Shown here one piece after another: positions 62,899 through 64,000 of a stretch of 64,000 nt of DNA. The stretch covers positions 124,001 to 188,000 of the forward strand of contig JACKAU010000002.1 of the NCBI GenBank assembly GCA_020634855.1. The letters run 5' to 3'. This stretch comes from Anaerolineales bacterium. GTDB taxonomy: Bacteria; Chloroflexota; Anaerolineae; 4572-78; J111. Each line of letters starts with the position of its first letter. Position 1 is the first letter of the stretch. The notes beneath the pieces were generated by a model. The model did not search any database. It saw nothing but the letters and a program-made list of their open reading frames with translations, and was not told the origin of the DNA. A program made the translations under genes and the position numbers.

Positions 62899-63534
62899 TT
62901 ACTTCTTATGGGCTCCTGACAACGCGGTGGTAATACCGAGCGCAATAAACACCGTTCCGGCGAAGTAACGTTGGGCCAATAAGAATTTTAGATTACCCTT
63001 GAGCCATCGCCCCAGTGCGCCGGCCAACAGCGCCCACAACCCGTCGCTGACAATACCAATCAGGGTAAAGACAACGCCCAGGAAAAAGATCTGAAAAGCC
63101 ACACTACCATGCGCTGTATCGACAAACTGGGGGAAAAATGCAAAGAAAAATATGGCGGTTTTGGGGTTGAGGATATTGACCACAGCGCCCTGGTAATACA
63201 CCCGCGCCAGGCGAGTTTGTTCAAGAGACTCAGGCCGGTATATCTCTTCACGGACCATTAGCTTGCGCATACCCAGATAGATCAGATAGGCCGCGCCCAG
63301 ATATTTGACCAGATTGAACGCCAACGCTGACGACACCAGCAATGCCGAAATCCCCAAAGCAGCAGCAGCCACGTGAACGAGCGTCCCCGTCCCGATGCCC
63401 AGCGTTGACACGATACCTGCCATCCGCCCCTGATCGATACTCCGCGCCACAACGTAGAGTACCGCCGGTCCCGGCGTGACAATTAACACCACCGCCGTTA
63501 CCACAAATATCGCTAAGGTAGATATTTCCGGCAT
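62899..63534 (-). CDS. LysE/RhtB family amino-acid exporter
   Basis: A 211-residue inner-membrane protein with six predicted helices. The family signature is near the N-terminus (VLIVTPGPAVLYVVARSIDQ GRMAGIVSTLGIGTG), and the central loop is NILNPKTAIFFFAFFPQFVD. Such proteins export amino acids such as lysine, threonine or homoserine lactone. GGAGAAAC precedes the start at 63534. Confidence 0.92.
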   Translation of the reverse strand: MPEISTLAIFVVTAVVLIVTPGPAVLYVVARSIDQGRMAGIVSTLGIGTGTLVHVAAAALGISALLVSSALAFNLVKYLGAAYLIYLGMRKLMVREEIYRPESLEQTRLARVYYQGAVVNILNPKTAIFFFAFFPQFVDTAHGSVAFQIFFLGVVFTLIGIVSDGLWALLAGALGRWLKGNLKFLLAQRYFAGTVFIALGITTALSGAHKK

Positions 63535-63619
63535 TTAGTTTCTCCTTCGGATAATAAGGGGTTTTGCATCCTTGCGGTTCAAATAGGTTGTTCGGCCTAA
63601 TGATAGCAAATTGGGTTTT

Positions 63620-63907
63620 TCACGGGGTGTGGTTGTTGGTCGAATTATTACGGTTTTCCCGGAGGTGGGCAAAGGTTTGTAAGCCTTGAGGCGTCAGTGC
63701 AAAATGAACCCGGCCGTTTTCAACCTTAACCGATAGATTACCGTCAATAACATTTTGAAGTAGACCGATGTCCAGCTTGATTCCTTCAGCCCATTTAACC
63801 AGAACGAAAAAATCATCTTCGGTAAAATCACCTTGTCCTTCACTCAAAGCGACAGCTAGACTCTCTATTTCTTCTTTGGATAACAAGGGTTGTGGTTGAA
63901 TTGTCAT
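63620..63907 (-). CDS. Small hypothetical protein
   Basis: A 95-residue soluble protein: LLSKEEIESLAVALSEGQGD, DDFFVLVKWAEGIKLDIGLL, QNVIDGNLSVKVENGRVHFA and LTPQGLQTFAHLRENR. The strand-turn-strand with LTPQGLQ resembles the end of a winged-helix domain, but no family is assigned. The start is set at ATG 63907; a GTG at 63934 is also in frame. It lies upstream of LysE on the same strand with an 85-base gap. Confidence 0.6.
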   Translation of the reverse strand: MTIQPQPLLSKEEIESLAVALSEGQGDFTEDDFFVLVKWAEGIKLDIGLLQNVIDGNLSVKVENGRVHFALTPQGLQTFAHLRENRNNSTNNHTP

Positions 63908-64000
63908 TCCTCGATGTCTCCTCAAACGAATCACTCCCTGCCGAACCTCACCTGTTAAAGCGCCTCTCGCTACAGGATTCTAACAGTTACAAAGAGCTTT

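Overview
The window most resembles the chromosome of an uncultured filamentous or sludge-type Chloroflexota bacterium (Anaerolineae/Caldilineae-like). This is an inference from gene content: SdrD-B/DUF11 surface proteins next to a gingipain-type protease, a GNAT-nitrilase fusion, DUF4404, paired SPFH proteins, a permuted ATP-grasp/alpha-E/transglutaminase cluster, a NACHT ATPase with a Gly-Leu-rich membrane tail, and many short heptamer-based intergenic repeats. No rRNA, tRNA, phage, integrase, transposase or CRISPR was found. Phylum assignment would need marker genes outside the window.

0-16.3 kb: an ornithine-cyclodeaminase-like start, a pentapeptide-repeat relic and osmC, then a large leftward surface-protein operon. 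In transcription order it holds a helical 228-aa protein, a small secreted protein ending in LPETG plus a membrane segment, one giant (about 3400 aa) multidomain secreted protein, and a C25 (gingipain-like) cysteine protease. Single-base frameshifts cut the LPETG gene (three), the giant gene (two) and the start of the protease gene (one).

16.4-28.1 kb: a 21-bp tandem array, a GT-C-type membrane glycosyltransferase, an M48 protease with zinc ribbons, FabF divergent from a winged-helix regulator with a strong promoter, an ECF sigma factor with DegV and a possible membrane anti-sigma factor, FabH, DUF4404, a GNAT-nitrilase fusion and an aldo/keto reductase. Lipid synthesis is a recurring theme.

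28.1-40 kb: a 42-bp tandem array, a MITE-like element, a NACHT ATPase, an orphan substrate-binding lipoprotein, MscS, an RNA ligase, small acetyltransferase and glutaredoxin-like genes, an orphan FtsX permease preceded by mutually exclusive hairpins, and an 84-bp tandem array.

40-50.2 kb: a TerB-like protein, an inositol monophosphatase, a truncated haemoglobin, a pentapeptide protein, a sensor histidine kinase, the permuted ATP-grasp/alpha-E/transglutaminase/100-aa gene cluster, and a TorD-like chaperone with a perfect TGTGA-N6-TCACA site upstream.

50.2-64 kb: Bpt (N-degron leucyltransferase), a Ser/Thr kinase, a TPR protein, a frameshifted papain-alpha/beta-hydrolase fusion, UDP-glucose dehydrogenase, a DUF2071 protein, two translationally coupled SPFH proteins, an acetyltransferase-like protein, a small monooxygenase, a LysE exporter and a small hypothetical.

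The least explained signal is the repeat landscape. Three unrelated tandem arrays have unit lengths of 21, 42 and 84 bp, alongside heptamer palindromes, two copies of a palindrome-plus-9-mer compound element, and other dispersed palindromes.
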